64,000 nucleotides of DNA from Cryptomeria japonica. Its lineage: Eukaryota > Streptophyta > Pinopsida > Cupressales > Cupressaceae. Of this stretch, positions 36,119 through 47,444 are shown one piece after another. The position numbers and the translations under genes were made by a program. The notes beneath the pieces were generated by a model. That model was given only the letters and a program-made list of their open reading frames with translations, made no database searches and was not told the origin of the DNA. Every line of letters starts with the position of its first letter. Position 1 is the first letter of the stretch. Where the stretch lies: assembly GCF_030272615.1 (NCBI RefSeq), contig NC_081406.1, positions 478,422,900 through 478,486,899 on the forward strand, in the 5' to 3' direction.

Positions 36119-37310
36119 GTTAGACAGTTCAAATAACCAGAAGACAACTGAGAGGGGGGGGGGTGAATCAGTTGTCACCAGATTACTGAAACCCAAAATA
36201 TCAATACCGAAATGCATAAACCAAATACCAAAATAGTAGATAAACTGATTAAGAATAAGAAATAATCAAAGAATAAATACCGTCCACATGACACCAAGAT
36301 TTATACGTGGAAAACCTGGTAAAGGGAAAAACCATGGTAGGAAGCCTACCCACAGTCAGATAATACTTCTACAGTAAGTATGTGAATTACAATTGAGTGG
36401 TCTGCACTTGCAGGAAGGCCAACAACCTAGAGTACATTGTTCATCACAAAAGGAGTCTCATTGACTACATAGAAATCTAGACTAAAATCTGGAGAAATGA
36501 ATGAAATGCAAAGATAGCATCTCCTATGCTTGAATACAGTTCCAATTAAGCTCAATACTAGAGGACTAAATCCTCTTACATAAATCCAACTCGATCACCA
36601 ATGATCAACCAAATCCTCTGCCCTAGTGATTATTACATTATTCACTCCTTTCATCCTATTCCATGATGATCTACTATGAGATCTTACATCATATATATAC
36701 AAACCCTCGACCATAAACAACAAGGTCGACCACCAGACAATAAAACAATTACATAATTACAAAACATGTTGGCCTGAGACCAAACAAATAATATACAACC
36801 CATAAGACATCTTGGAAATACATCGAGAAGTCCAATCCACACATTACATTAAGTCGGTCCATAACCTAGACAATACCGAGACCCAATATAGGTCCACACA
36901 CGCCAAAGCAATAATCCCAATCAACTAAGTCTCAAACATGATCACCATCAACATCCCAAATCTCTACTAGAAGCCGCACCAACACCACTTATGTATATCA
37001 TCAAAGATCTTCATCAAAGCTCTACTGATGAAACTCTCGCCAAAACCACAAACCAAGCTTGCCAGCAAGCAGGATAGCATCCGATCACCAGAACAAAACC
37101 AACTGACTGAACATGAACAAGAACATGAATAAGCCAATTCCATAACCCAAACATACCAGAGTATACTAGATCATGATGATCCAATCCAACCAGAAACCAA
37201 ACAACCTACCGGGACCAGAAGGATACCGATAAACAACCAAAACAACTAGTGTTGACATCAATGACAAAACATCAATGCAACACATAATCAATTCCTCCAA
37301 ATGGTCAACA
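36119..37310 (-). repeat. 3' LTR of Copia G
   Basis: This 1,192-bp repeat runs from TGTTAGACAGTTC to AATGGTCAACA, followed by the polypurine tract (minus strand) at 37311. It has a run of 10 G's before TGAATCAG and a TATA-like CATATATATAC near 36685. The left flank is TTATT; the other flank is off the window. Confidence 0.85.
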
Positions 37311-37647
37311 ATCTCTCCCTTTGGCATTGATGGCAACACTAGATGTGAAAAACATCCAAGTGCCAAGAAATGCCAAATAAGTCTCCCCCAATGGAAGACA
37401 CCCTACAATCTCCCACATAAAGATATAGCAATGAAGTTCTAAAATAAAGACCAAACTCCCCTTGTGAATGATATCTCTTCTCCTTTGACATCAATGCCCG
37501 AAATCTGACATAAATACCAAAGAAAAGAAAATCAAACCATTGAAACAGAAGGCTAACTACTCCCCCTGAGCAGTAGCATCCCCACATCAATCCAGAATGA
37601 ATGATATCTCTAATAATGCATGTCAGACTCATGCCAAATAACATCAA
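37311..37647 (-). other. 3' non-coding region of Copia G
   Basis: About 340 bp between the end of pol and the LTR. It contains ATCTCTCCCTTTGGCATTGATGG next to the LTR, then CTCCTTTGACATCAATG and CTCCCCCTGAGCAG modules (about 37476-37570). The same three modules occur behind the 3' LTR of elements A and B. Confidence 0.75.
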
Positions 37648-37968
37648 TTAGTTCTCTTCCGGAGGGGCAGAAACCCCTAATCTGTCTCTCAGGTACTCAA
37701 ATGATTCTTAAGGAAAAGGTTTAGTGAAAATATCTGCTAGCTGCTCTTTAGTGTTCACATAAACCAGTCTAACTTCATTTTCTTCCACCTTCTCCTTCAA
37801 AAAGTTATACTTGATTGATATGTGTTTTGTCTTAGAGTGAAATACCAGATTCTTTGATATTTCTATAGTAGTAGAGTTATCATAGTGAATAACTACTGGT
37901 CCAATGTAATGCACTTTAATGTCCTTCAACATTTGCTTCATCCATAAAACTTATGTACAATTAGTAGC
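37648..37968 (-). pseudogene. pol: C-terminal RNase H fragment of Copia G pol
   Basis: On the minus strand, YVVVATNCT, a stop, then VLWMKQMLKDIKV, VIHYDNSTTIEIS, KHISIKYNFLKEKV and QLADIFTKPFP are the final blocks of Copia RNase H. The natural end is PPEEN-stop at 37648. It continues the frame of 48821-49863 once LINE1 and one target-site copy are removed. Confidence 0.9.
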
Positions 37969-37984
37969 AACAACAACATACTCA
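37969..37984 (+). repeat. Left target-site duplication of LINE1
   Basis: AACAACAACATACTCA is identical to 48805-48820. The repeat sits exactly where Copia G's RNase H frame breaks. Confidence 0.95.
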
Positions 37985-40728
37985 ATATTTGGAATGGATT
38001 AAATAATTCTTTGGTTCAAGGAGGCTTCTAAAAGAACTCAATGCTACCTTTATCGTTCTTATTCCTAAGATCTCTGGAGCTGACTCTCTTAATAAGTTCA
38101 GACCTATCAGCCTTTGTAATTCTATTTACAAGATTATATCTAAGGTTCTTACTTCTAGAATGCTGGATATTCTCCCCAACATTATTTCGGCTCAGCAGAA
38201 TGGTTTTGTCCCTGGTAGACAGATTTTGGATTCTATTCTTTCTATTCATGAGAATATTTATTCTTTAACTACTGCTAAAAAATAGGGCTTTTTTCTTAAG
38301 CTAGAAATTTCTAAGGTCTATGACAGAGTGAATTGGCAATTCCTTTTCAGAATTATGAAAGCTTTTGGGTTTGGGGAAAAGGTGATTCAACTTTGTTCTC
38401 AGTTGACTGGAACTTCTACTTCAATAATTATTATTAGTATATATCATTCAAGTTTCTTCAAAAGTTCTAGAGGCCTAAGACAGGGGGATCCCATCTCTCC
38501 TATCTTGTTTACTATTTTGGCTAAAAGTTTAGGTAGATTTATTATGAGAAATGTGGAAGAAGGGAAACTCAAAGGCCTTAAACCTTCATCTTCCAACATA
38601 ACTTGTACTCATGAACAATTTGTTGATGATTCAATCACTATGGGAGAAGCTACCATTAGGGAAGCGAAAAACATGAAGAGTGTTATGGATTCCTATGAAA
38701 CTGCTTCTGGTAAGAAAATAAATTGGGATAAGAGTTCTTTGTTCTTCATAAATACCCCTGTGGATAGACAAAGAAGGATAGAAAGAATCCTTGGATGCAA
38801 AATTGCTGAGTTTCCTTCAACCTATTTGGGTCTCCCTCTATGCTTGAAGCCTTTGGAGAATTTCTGGATGAAGCTGGTTGATAGATTCAATTCCAAGTTG
38901 GCTGGATGGAAAGGAGCCCTCCTTAGCCAAGTGGGTAAGGTGATGTTGCTTAAAGGTACCCTTCAAAATTTGCCTATCTATGCCCTTAGTCTATTCAAAA
39001 TCCCCAGAAAATTTGTGGAGGTAATTGAAAGAATTCAAAAAAAATTCTTATGGTCGGGAGTGGAAGATAAAAATAGAATCCTCCTTATTGCATGTAATAA
39101 TATTTTTACTCCTAAGGCTTATGGGGATTTGGGATTAAGGAATATTATAACTATGAACAATGCCTTATTAGCTAAAAAAATTTGGAGAATGAAAGGGGAG
39201 GAAAGAGAATGGAATTTAATTTGGAAAAATAAATACCTTTACATGCAACCATCTGAGGAAGAATTTATGGAAAATTCTTTTTTTGTTGAAGGCTCTGCAA
39301 TTTGGAATGCATTTCAAATGACTAAAGCTTGGGCAGCAGCTAGAAGAACGTGGAAATTGGGGAATGGGAGAATTATTAGATTCTGGGAGGATAGATGGCT
39401 TATGGATAAACCACTTGAGGAAATTCCTATCCTTAAGGAATGGAAAGACTAGTTCAAAAGTAGGTATGGGGTCTTTGTTAGAGACTATTGGAGAAATGGG
39501 AAGTGGATTGAGTTCAGCTAGCTTTGTCTGGGATTATAATTTCTAGAGATTTTGCTTTCTTCTAAAATTTTTATGGACAATGTTGAGGATTGTTTGATTT
39601 GGAGGGAAACTTTGGATGGGAAATATTCTGTGTCTTCAGCGGTGTCTATCCACAACAAAGTTCCAGACAAGATCCCTTTGTGGGCTAAAGTGTGGATAAA
39701 GAAGTTGACGCCCAAAATTAATATCTTCTTTTAGATTTTTATCCAAAATAAGGTGCTAACTCTTGATAATCTCCATAAGCGTGGATTTTTTTTTCCTAAT
39801 AGGTGTTCTCTTTGTTGCAAGGAGGAGGAGTCTGGTTTTCATATCCTCTACCAATGTATTTTCTGTCAGGAAATTTGGAATATTATTTTTAGTAGGTGGA
39901 AGTTGAGCTGGGTTTTCCTGAACTCTCTGGAAGAGTTTTGGCAGCAATGGTATTGTCCTACTTCCAATTCTAAGAATGTTGAGCTTTGGAAACTTACTCT
40001 CCCTAATATCATATGGAACATCTGGAAGGAGCGCAACAATAGGATTTTTAGGGATAATAGTGCTAACCCTAAAGTGGTGGTGGATAAAATATATAGAGGG
40101 ATTTTTGAATGTTTAAATGGAACTGATCATGGTTTAGCTGCTAAAGAAGACTTTAATGAAAGATGGAACCTATCCAATAACAAAATCAGTATGGATAAGG
40201 GTAGGAATGGTCTTGTCTGGTGCTTTCCTTCTTAGGGATGGATTAAGGCCAACTTTGATGGGGCTTCTAAGTGGAACCCGGGCAAAGCTGGTAATGGGGG
40301 CATTGTCAGGAATTTTGCTGGAAATTGCCTTCTGGCAGTTGCTGGCCCTTCGGGTAATCAAACTAGTCATTATGCTGAAGCCTCTGTGGCTTTAAATACT
40401 TTGATTATAGAAAAAGATCTTAATCATGATAATATATGGTTGGAGGGAGACTCACTTAAAAAAATTAAATGCCTTAATGGGAGAAATTGAGCCTTCGTGG
40501 ACTATAGAAAATATTATTTTTAAAGCTAGAGAAATTATTGCTAGCTTTAAATCTATTATCATTGAACATGCCTTCAGAGAAAAAAATGGGGTTGCGGATG
40601 GGTTAGTGAACCTTGGCATAATTTCCGAAGCTCAATGTATATGGAATGGGGAAGTTAATATTGATTTTAATATTAAAGAACTTATCAGAAAGGACAAATT
40701 TATGGGGAAAGATGGATCGCATGATTAA
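37985..40728 (+). pseudogene. LINE1 ORF2 fragment: reverse transcriptase, zf-RVT, RNase H
   Basis: RT starts mid-domain (ATFIVLIPKISGADSLNKFR from about 38043), then NGFVPGRQILDSI, RGLRQGDPISPILF and the catalytic FVDDSITMGEA (about 38620). The frame from 38328 is open for 374 codons, then broken by stops. A zinc-binding reverse-transcriptase domain (RCSLCCKEEESGFHILYQC) lies around 39800. RNase H (about 40236-40660) keeps NFDGAS, HYAEAS, EGDSLK and NGVADGL, the four acidic positions. A frameshift occurs at an A-run near 40455. Stops before GFFLKL and GWIKANF are TAG. Confidence 0.9.
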
Positions 40729-41350
40729 TCATGAAAGTTTTAATGAGTAATCTTCAAATTTTTAGAAAGGTAATGATGACACGCCAGAAGGGCAGAGTCC
40801 AAATCAAGAATATTAATTTTTTGCACACTTTGTGGGTTTGCATTTTTAAAAATTCGAATGTCATTTGGAAGAAAGCTTTGAAGTTGCAGAAGAAGAGAAA
40901 TTGTAAAACGAAATCTAAAATGGGGGGGGATCTAAGAAGAGAGGAACTTGATAATATTTCCACATGGAAGGAGATGCCTAAGGTTTGGACAAAGATGGAG
41001 AAAGGATTCATGATGAATTTCATGGAAAAGTTGGTCGACTATGATAAAGGTAGAATTAGCCTATCGGTCACCAAAGTCACTAAAAACTGGATAAATGATT
41101 CCTTCAATATTCATGATGTTAGGTTTAAGCTGGATGCGGATCTCATTGCGATAGTCATAGGTATGCCCCATTCTGGTCTTAACTTCTTTAGAGACCTAAA
41201 AGTGTCTAATAATGCAGTTAAGCTTTTTCTGCATAAAGAGGAGAGAGCGAAAATAGGAAAAGCTGGGGGGGTATTATGTTGCTTCCAATATTAAGAAAAT
41301 CTGGGGCCGTGTGCTTAATGAAATTATGGAATCTATGACTATGGAGGGTC

Positions 41351-41355
41351 ATTTT
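41351..41355 (+). repeat. Left target-site duplication of element B
   Basis: ATTTT, matched by ATTTT at 47440-47444. Joining the flanks restores the LINE1 ORF3 frame. Confidence 0.9.
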
Positions 41356-42150
41356 TGTTAGGATTCCCACAGATACTTAGAGGGGGGGGTGAATCAGCAT
41401 CTGACTGGTTAGAGAAATTTCCTAACTTAAAACATGCAGAACATATTAATATTGTATACCGGTAAATAGAAAGTAATGCAATCAACAGAGATAACAACAA
41501 CCACATGAAAAGAACACCATAACACAATATTTTAACGAGGAAAACTAGTGTGGGAAAAACCTCGGTGGGATTTGTGACCCACAATATTCACTTACTGGCA
41601 AATAAGAGAATATTACTACTACAATAGGGGCCTGCACATGCAGGAAGGCCAAGTTCCTAGAGCTCACTGCTCAAATACAAAATAGGAAGTCTCACTGACT
41701 TACAAAATGGATTATATAAATCTAGTGTCTTGTACTGCTTCAAAATAGCATTTATAATGCCAAATCCAGTACCGGTTTTTGCTCTGCTTCTTACATAAAC
41801 CCTTAACCTATAATTCGCATAATAGGTCTGCCTTATTACCTTCCTTCATTCTTACATAAAATGCTCTACAAGGATCTCTTATATATATGAGTCATTTTAC
41901 ACATTGCCAAGTTGGCTTAAAATGATTTTACAATAATAAACAAAATATATTAACAACAAAATTCCTGTCGGCTTCTGTGTCGGTATGCTTCCTTTCACTA
42001 TCGGTGCCGATGGTCTGTGTGCCAGTGTAGAATCTAACTTTGCTAGTGCCGGTGGATTGCCTTGTCGGTGACATAGGATTGTAAGGTTGCCATCAATGAA
42101 AAAACCTTCAATCACCTACAATGTCTCATTGGAGTGTGCATTTTCCAACA
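41356..42150 (-). repeat. 3' LTR of element B
   Basis: Runs from TGTTAGGATTCCC to TTTCCAACA, 795 bp, with a run of 8 G's and a TATATATATGAGTC promoter-like block near 41880. The polypurine tract (minus strand) begins at 42151. Confidence 0.92.
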
Positions 42151-42359
42151 ATCTCCCCCTTTGGCATTGATGGCAACACTCATGAGAAAATTCAAAAAGT
42201 GTAGTCCAAAAATATGTTACCAAAAATGTGTGAACCAAAAATGTGTGAACTCCCCCTGAGCAGATGAGTCTTTAGCTGATTATTTTCTCATACCACTACT
42301 CCCCCTTTGGCATCAATGAAAAAGGTTGTCAAAGTGTCAATAGAGTATGGTTTTCTATC
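42151..42359 (-). other. Polypurine tract and 3' non-coding modules of element B
   Basis: ATCTCCCCCTTTGGCATTGA at the LTR, CTCCCCCTGAGCAG near 42250 and a second CTCCCCCTTTGGCATCAATG near 42298, as in element A and Copia G. Confidence 0.75.
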
Positions 42360-45135
42360 TCAACTGTGTAACTGGGTGGTTACAATTTGAAAAAGATCCA
42401 CCAAAACCAAACTCAGGCTTTCAAGAAACTTTTTACTATCTTTTATTGCTACCTCTGTTCTTTGAACTGTGTCGGTGAGGTGTTGCATTTGCTTTGTTGG
42501 TGTTTTTTGTCCTTGAACTAATGCATCAGATATTTCTTTCCTTAGACCTGTGAGGTAGTCCAACTTTGGACTTAATCTCCATTTCAGATCCTTAGCCTTA
42601 CTTTTTATTTTCTCCTTTTCTCTTTCTAGCTTTAGTAACTCTTCCTCAAAACCTGTTGTCTTTTTCTCAAAAATTGATAATGAATTAGATGAATTAATAA
42701 AATTGTCAGCTATCTTATTAATTTCCTCCTATATCTTGCTCATTTTCTTGTCTACGTCAACTGTCAAAAAGTTTGTCTTACAAATGTCTCTGTACAATTT
42801 TTTGAACTCCTTAAGTGTGCTGCACAATTCCAGTAGAAGTGTGTCAAATTGCCTTGTACACTTCTTTATTTGTTCCTCAAAGAATTTTAGTTTTTCTTTT
42901 TCTAACCTATCTTTGAATGCTTCTTCCTTTATTTTCTCAACTGTCACTGTGTTGTTAGTAATATATTTGTTTTTCTTTTTCTAACATCAACTATGTATAG
43001 TACCTCAGAATTAGGATTTGTATCCTCTTGTGATACATCCATACTCTCATCAACCGATTGATCTTCAGTTGTTGTTACCGGTGGAGTAGCCAGAGGTGGT
43101 GGGGATAAATTATCTCTTATTTGGATGCTTGGAGGTCCACCAACCTTTCCTTTTCCCTTATCCTTGTCTTTTTGATATACCTTGATTGGTTAAGGGTTTC
43201 TATACTCTTCTTGTTTTTCCTTCTCAACAAGGAATATATCCCATGCATTTTCAGTTTCCTCTGCAACCTCATTTACTCTTCCAACCATTAGTGAAATATG
43301 CCGATGTGAAGTAGAGAATACTGATCGGTTAGCCTCTGCAATTAGATCATCTATTTCTTTCGGAGAGTTAACTTGGTAGACAACAAGTAATTTTTCAACT
43401 TTTATTTTCTTGTCAAGCTCTACAACAGCTTGTCTTCTTGCTTCCAGTCTCTTGAATAGTTCATCTGGTAGTTCATCTACGACTTGCATCAAGAACTTCT
43501 TGTAGATATCCAAGTGTAAAATAACACTATTTTCAACCTTTTCTTTATCATCAACTGATAGTGAGTCATATAGTTTGTTGATGTTTTTAAGTTTTCCTTC
43601 TTCTATGATTTCATCCAAGAGTCTGTCAATCGGAGTAATATTTTGTTGAGTCCTTTTCTTTGGTGTCAACTTCTTCTTCTCAGGAGTAGACTTCTTGACC
43701 GGGGGCCTCACTTCCTGTTGTTTTTGCCTAGTCCTTCTAGGTGAAGGTGTGGATACCGGTGAAGGTTCCCTTTGCCTTGCAACTCTTTTAAATGCTACAG
43801 GCATATCACTCTCTGAAGAAGCAACTACTGGTGAAAGGTGGGTTTCAGGCTGTAGTGCTTCTAACTCATCTTCAGTGATGCCAGTTTTCTTGAGCACATC
43901 TTCCTTTATAGCCTTTGCCTGCTGGGATCCCCTTCTTACTGTTGCCTCAACCTTCTTTACATTTTTCTTTGATTGGATCTATTTTTCAATGGTTTCAACA
44001 CTACCGAATACCTCTTCCTTAGGTTCCTTGGGTGCTTCCAGAAGGGCTTTAGCATATGTTTCAATGATGTGGTCATCGGTCTCATAACCCATTTCAGTAA
44101 CCCAATTTGTTCTTAGGATAACTGCTTCCATGCAGATCTCATCCTTCTTGATGACAAAACATATCTCATCCTTGTATTTACAATTTCCTGTGACAGTCTG
44201 ACTCTGTTTTTCATCTGGGCCTTCAATGCTAGAAAATACTCATTGATATTCTTTTCTTTGTTTTCACCCATATTGTTCAATAAGTCAGATAACTATTTCC
44301 CTACCGGTATGTCAAATCCAAGGTTCTTGTTGCCTATACTAGGCACTTGTTTTGTTATATGTAGCATTAAACATACAAGTAAATTGCCAAACTTAAATGT
44401 CCCTTTCTTATCCTTCTTGATCTTTCCCAGATTGTCAATAAGTTCATCCTTTAACCATTCACATACATCAATTTTCACATTATCTTTAACCATATCATGA
44501 GAACTTTTTATGCATAAGCTAGAAACTGAGTTAAGTCTGTTTACATGAGTTGTTTTGTAACCTAGAATCATGCTAATGAATTTCACATTTATGCCAGTTA
44601 CATCATTCACCCTTAAAGACCTTTTGTTGGATGTTGCACCTGTTGGGTTCATTACTAGGTCATTTGAGACCTTCTTTGTCTTGTCTAGTCAGTTACCGGT
44701 GGAAGGTAACCCTGTTATAGCTTTCACAGCTTCCTTGGTAATTTTATGAACCGAATCTAGCCAAAAGAATGCACCATGTACCCTGCTCAATACTATCCTA
44801 ATAAATTCCTTAGGGAAATCCGGAATGTTGAGGATTTCAGTGAATCCTAGGGTTTCAATAATTTTGTGTTAAGGTTTCACATTACCGGAATCATCACATA
44901 TAACAGTCTTGTACATGTTCTTGATTTCCTCATCACCTAACTCTTCTATATGGCAATGGATGTACATTCTAGGGTCTTCTACAAAAACAACTCCTTTGGG
45001 GATTTGGGAAAATGCACCAACATTATCATCCTTTTTAGCTATCTCGGGAACTAGCTAAAATACAGGCCTAGGGTGTTTGATTACCTCGACTACAGTAGGG
45101 TTTTCTATGAATTCAGGTACAGAAGAGGATGCCAT
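42360..45135 (-). pseudogene. ORF2 of element B, unknown protein (deleted and frameshifted)
   Basis: ATG at 45135 opens MASSSVPEFIENPTVVEV. Blocks shared with A are LSRVHGAFFWLDSVHKI (the Trp is intact here but a stop in A), RSLRVNDVTGINV, MILGYKTTHVNRLN, WVTEMGYETDDHI and a Lys-rich stretch. The 43190-43897 part is open for 235 codons. Frameshifts lie near 44190 and between 42950 and 43190; around 42965 about 400-500 bp present in A are missing. The C-terminal coiled part resumes to 42360. It serves as the sibling used to identify ancestral residues at stops in A. Confidence 0.72.
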
Positions 45136-45379
45136 GATTATAAATACCTTTTTCTGCCTTTGGAAAGATTGATTGCTAAAATGCTTTGCTTCTTTTCTCG
45201 AAATGCCTTAGCTCTGGAAATTTTGCACTCTTTGAATGTTTGAATGCTTGGTGAAGTAAAATGGAGCCAAAATCACTAATTTATAATGTTAATTCGCCAA
45301 CTACCACATTTAATGCATGCTGGTTAAGTAGTTACTCAACTTTATTTGCCGGTATAGAAGTAATTTCTACTTCTCACCA

Positions 45380-46576
45380 TCAACCGAGGGAATAATAGCA
45401 TATTTCACATTTGATTGCCAAACCCTCAAATAAATTTTCTTCAATAGATGAAGAGACTCCTCTCGGTGGAGTGCTACTCTGTTCTACCGGTGGAGTGTTG
45501 TTTGGTTCTATTGGTGAAGGAGTATTCCCAACACCATTTAGGTCTGACTTTCTAATCCATTGTTTTGAGAATTCTTGCTTAACTTCTCCAACTTTTTCTT
45601 TTCCTTTCAAACTAGAATCTTTGTTGTCTACGGGTGGTGCCTTACTTCTGTAGAATTTTGCAATATGTCCAATCTTGTTACAAGCATAACAAGTCACATT
45701 ATTTTTCTGAATAGCCTTCCCATAACCTATGCTGGTTTGTGTTCTACATTGATTAGAGAAGTGTCCAAATCTTCCACAAACATAACATCTTACATTCATT
45801 CTGCAATTTTCAGAGTTATGACCAATTTTGTTGTATTTTGAACATTGACCAGTGGGTGCATTGTTATTCTGATTACTTCTAGATCTACATTGATTTGCTC
45901 TATGACCATACTTGTTACAGTTAAAGCATTTGCCATTGAATTTATAAGCAGTAGGTTGTCTTACCGGTTTGCTAAGATCCTGTGTGTTTGCAGTACCATA
46001 GCTTTCTTGAATTTCAAAGCCAATTCCACAAGTGTCACCTTTAGGTTTTTGATTCTTCAGCAAGTTACCAAGTTCTTCTGAGCTTTTCTTCAATTTCTCT
46101 TTATGCTGATTTGCAGTATCTAGTTCTCTTTCTAAGACTTCTTTCTGCCTCATCAGTTCATTTGAGTCATTCTATGTGTGCATCAGATCTGTCTTCAACA
46201 AATCATTTTCATAGCTAAGTCTTGTTTTTTCATTTGCAACATCACTTAGTCTTCTAGTCAAATCTTCTTCATTCTTCTTTCTATCTTCAATTTCCTTACA
46301 AAATCTCATAGTCATATCCTACATCTCATTCTTTGTTGTCATGCTCTCTTGCTTCAGCTTGTTTATCATATCATTAAGAGTTTCCTTTTCATCATTCTCA
46401 AATTGCATCTTTTCATAAAGTTCTCTTCTCTTATTTCTTGCAATAGTAAGATTTTCTTGAAGTGCTTGAATAATATCCTGAGCTACTTTTAGGTCATCTT
46501 CAAGTTTGATATTTTTCAATTTTTCTCCATCATAGTCTGAGAGAGTTGCTTCAAGTTGCCTCATCAATTTTTCCAT
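45380..46576 (-). pseudogene. ORF1 of element B: coiled coil plus four zinc knuckles
   Basis: The frame from ATG 46576 (MEKLMRQLEATLSDYDGEKL) runs to 45380 with only two stops (46319 and about 46175), both TAG where A has Gln (EMQDMTM, HTQND). The coiled coil occupies the first 190 residues. Knuckles are CFNCNKYGHRANQC intact, CSKYNKIGHNSENC with one Cys lost, CYVCGRFGHFSNQC intact, and CYACNKIGHIAKFY with the last Cys lost. Pro/Ser-rich tail. Same proposed Gag-like role as in A. Confidence 0.8.
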
Positions 46577-46629
46577 CTCTACTGGTGTCAAGATCTTCCT
46601 CAAGCTGTTAGGCTTCTGAAAATAGAGGA

Positions 46630-46647
46630 CCAAGCTCTAATACCAAT
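46630..46647 (-). other. Primer binding site of element B
   Basis: The minus strand reads ATTGGTATTAGAGCTTGG, the Met-tRNA type, abutting the 5' LTR. Confidence 0.88.
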
Positions 46648-47439
46648 TGTTAGGATTCCCACAGATACTAAGAGGGGGGGGGGGGGGGGGGGTGAATCAG
46701 TATCTGACCGGTTAGAGCAATTTCTTAACTTAAAACATGCAGAACATATTAATACTGTATACCGGTAAATAGAAAGTAATGCAATAAACAAAGATAACAA
46801 CAACCACATGAAAAGCACACCATAACACAATATTTTAACGAGGAAACCTGGTGTGGGAAAAAACTCGGTGGGATTTGTGACCCACAATATTCACTTACTG
46901 GCCAATAAGAGAATATTACTGCTACAATAGGGGCCTACACATGCAGGAAGGCCAAGTGCCTAGAGCTCACTTCTCAAATACAAAATAGGAAGTCTCACTG
47001 ACTTACAAAATGGATTATATAAATCCAGTATCTTGTGCTGCTTCAAAATAGCATCTATAATGCCAGATCAAGTACTAGTTTCTGCTCTGCTTCTTACATA
47101 AACCCTTAACCTATAATTCACATAATAGGTCTGCCTTATTACCTTCCTTCATTCTTACATAAAATGCTCTACAATGATCTCTTATATATATGAGTCATTT
47201 TACAATGTTGTCAAGTCGGCTTAAAATGATTTTACAATAATAAACAAAATATATTAACAATAAAATTCCTGTCAGCTTCTGTGCTGGTATGCTTCCTTTC
47301 ACTGTGGGTGCCGGTGTAGAATCTAACTTTGCTGGTGCCAGTGGCTTGCCTTGCCGGTGACATAGGATTGTAAGGTTGCCATGAATGACAAAACCTTCAA
47401 TCACCTATAATGTCTCATTGGAGTGTGCATTTGCAAACA
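46648..47439 (-). repeat. 5' LTR of element B
   Basis: Runs from TGTTAGGATTCCC to TTGCAAACA. It holds a run of 19 G's (about 46674-46692) where its partner has 8. A TATATATATGAGTC block lies near 47184. Confidence 0.92.
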
Positions 47440-47444
47440 ATTTT
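47440..47444 (+). repeat. Right target-site duplication of element B
   Basis: ATTTT, identical to 41351-41355. Confidence 0.9.

Larger units (their letters stand above)
41356..47439 (-). mobile_element. Pol-less LTR retrotransposon B (minus), complete with target duplication
   Basis: The element is 6,084 bp long with LTRs 41356-42150 and 46648-47439 and perfect 5-bp flanks. It has the same layout as A: Met-type primer site, coiled-coil/zinc-knuckle ORF1, long ORF2, polypurine tract. The LTR pair differs by a few percent and in the length of the G-run. ORF2 has lost an internal part relative to A. No pol gene is present. Confidence 0.92.
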
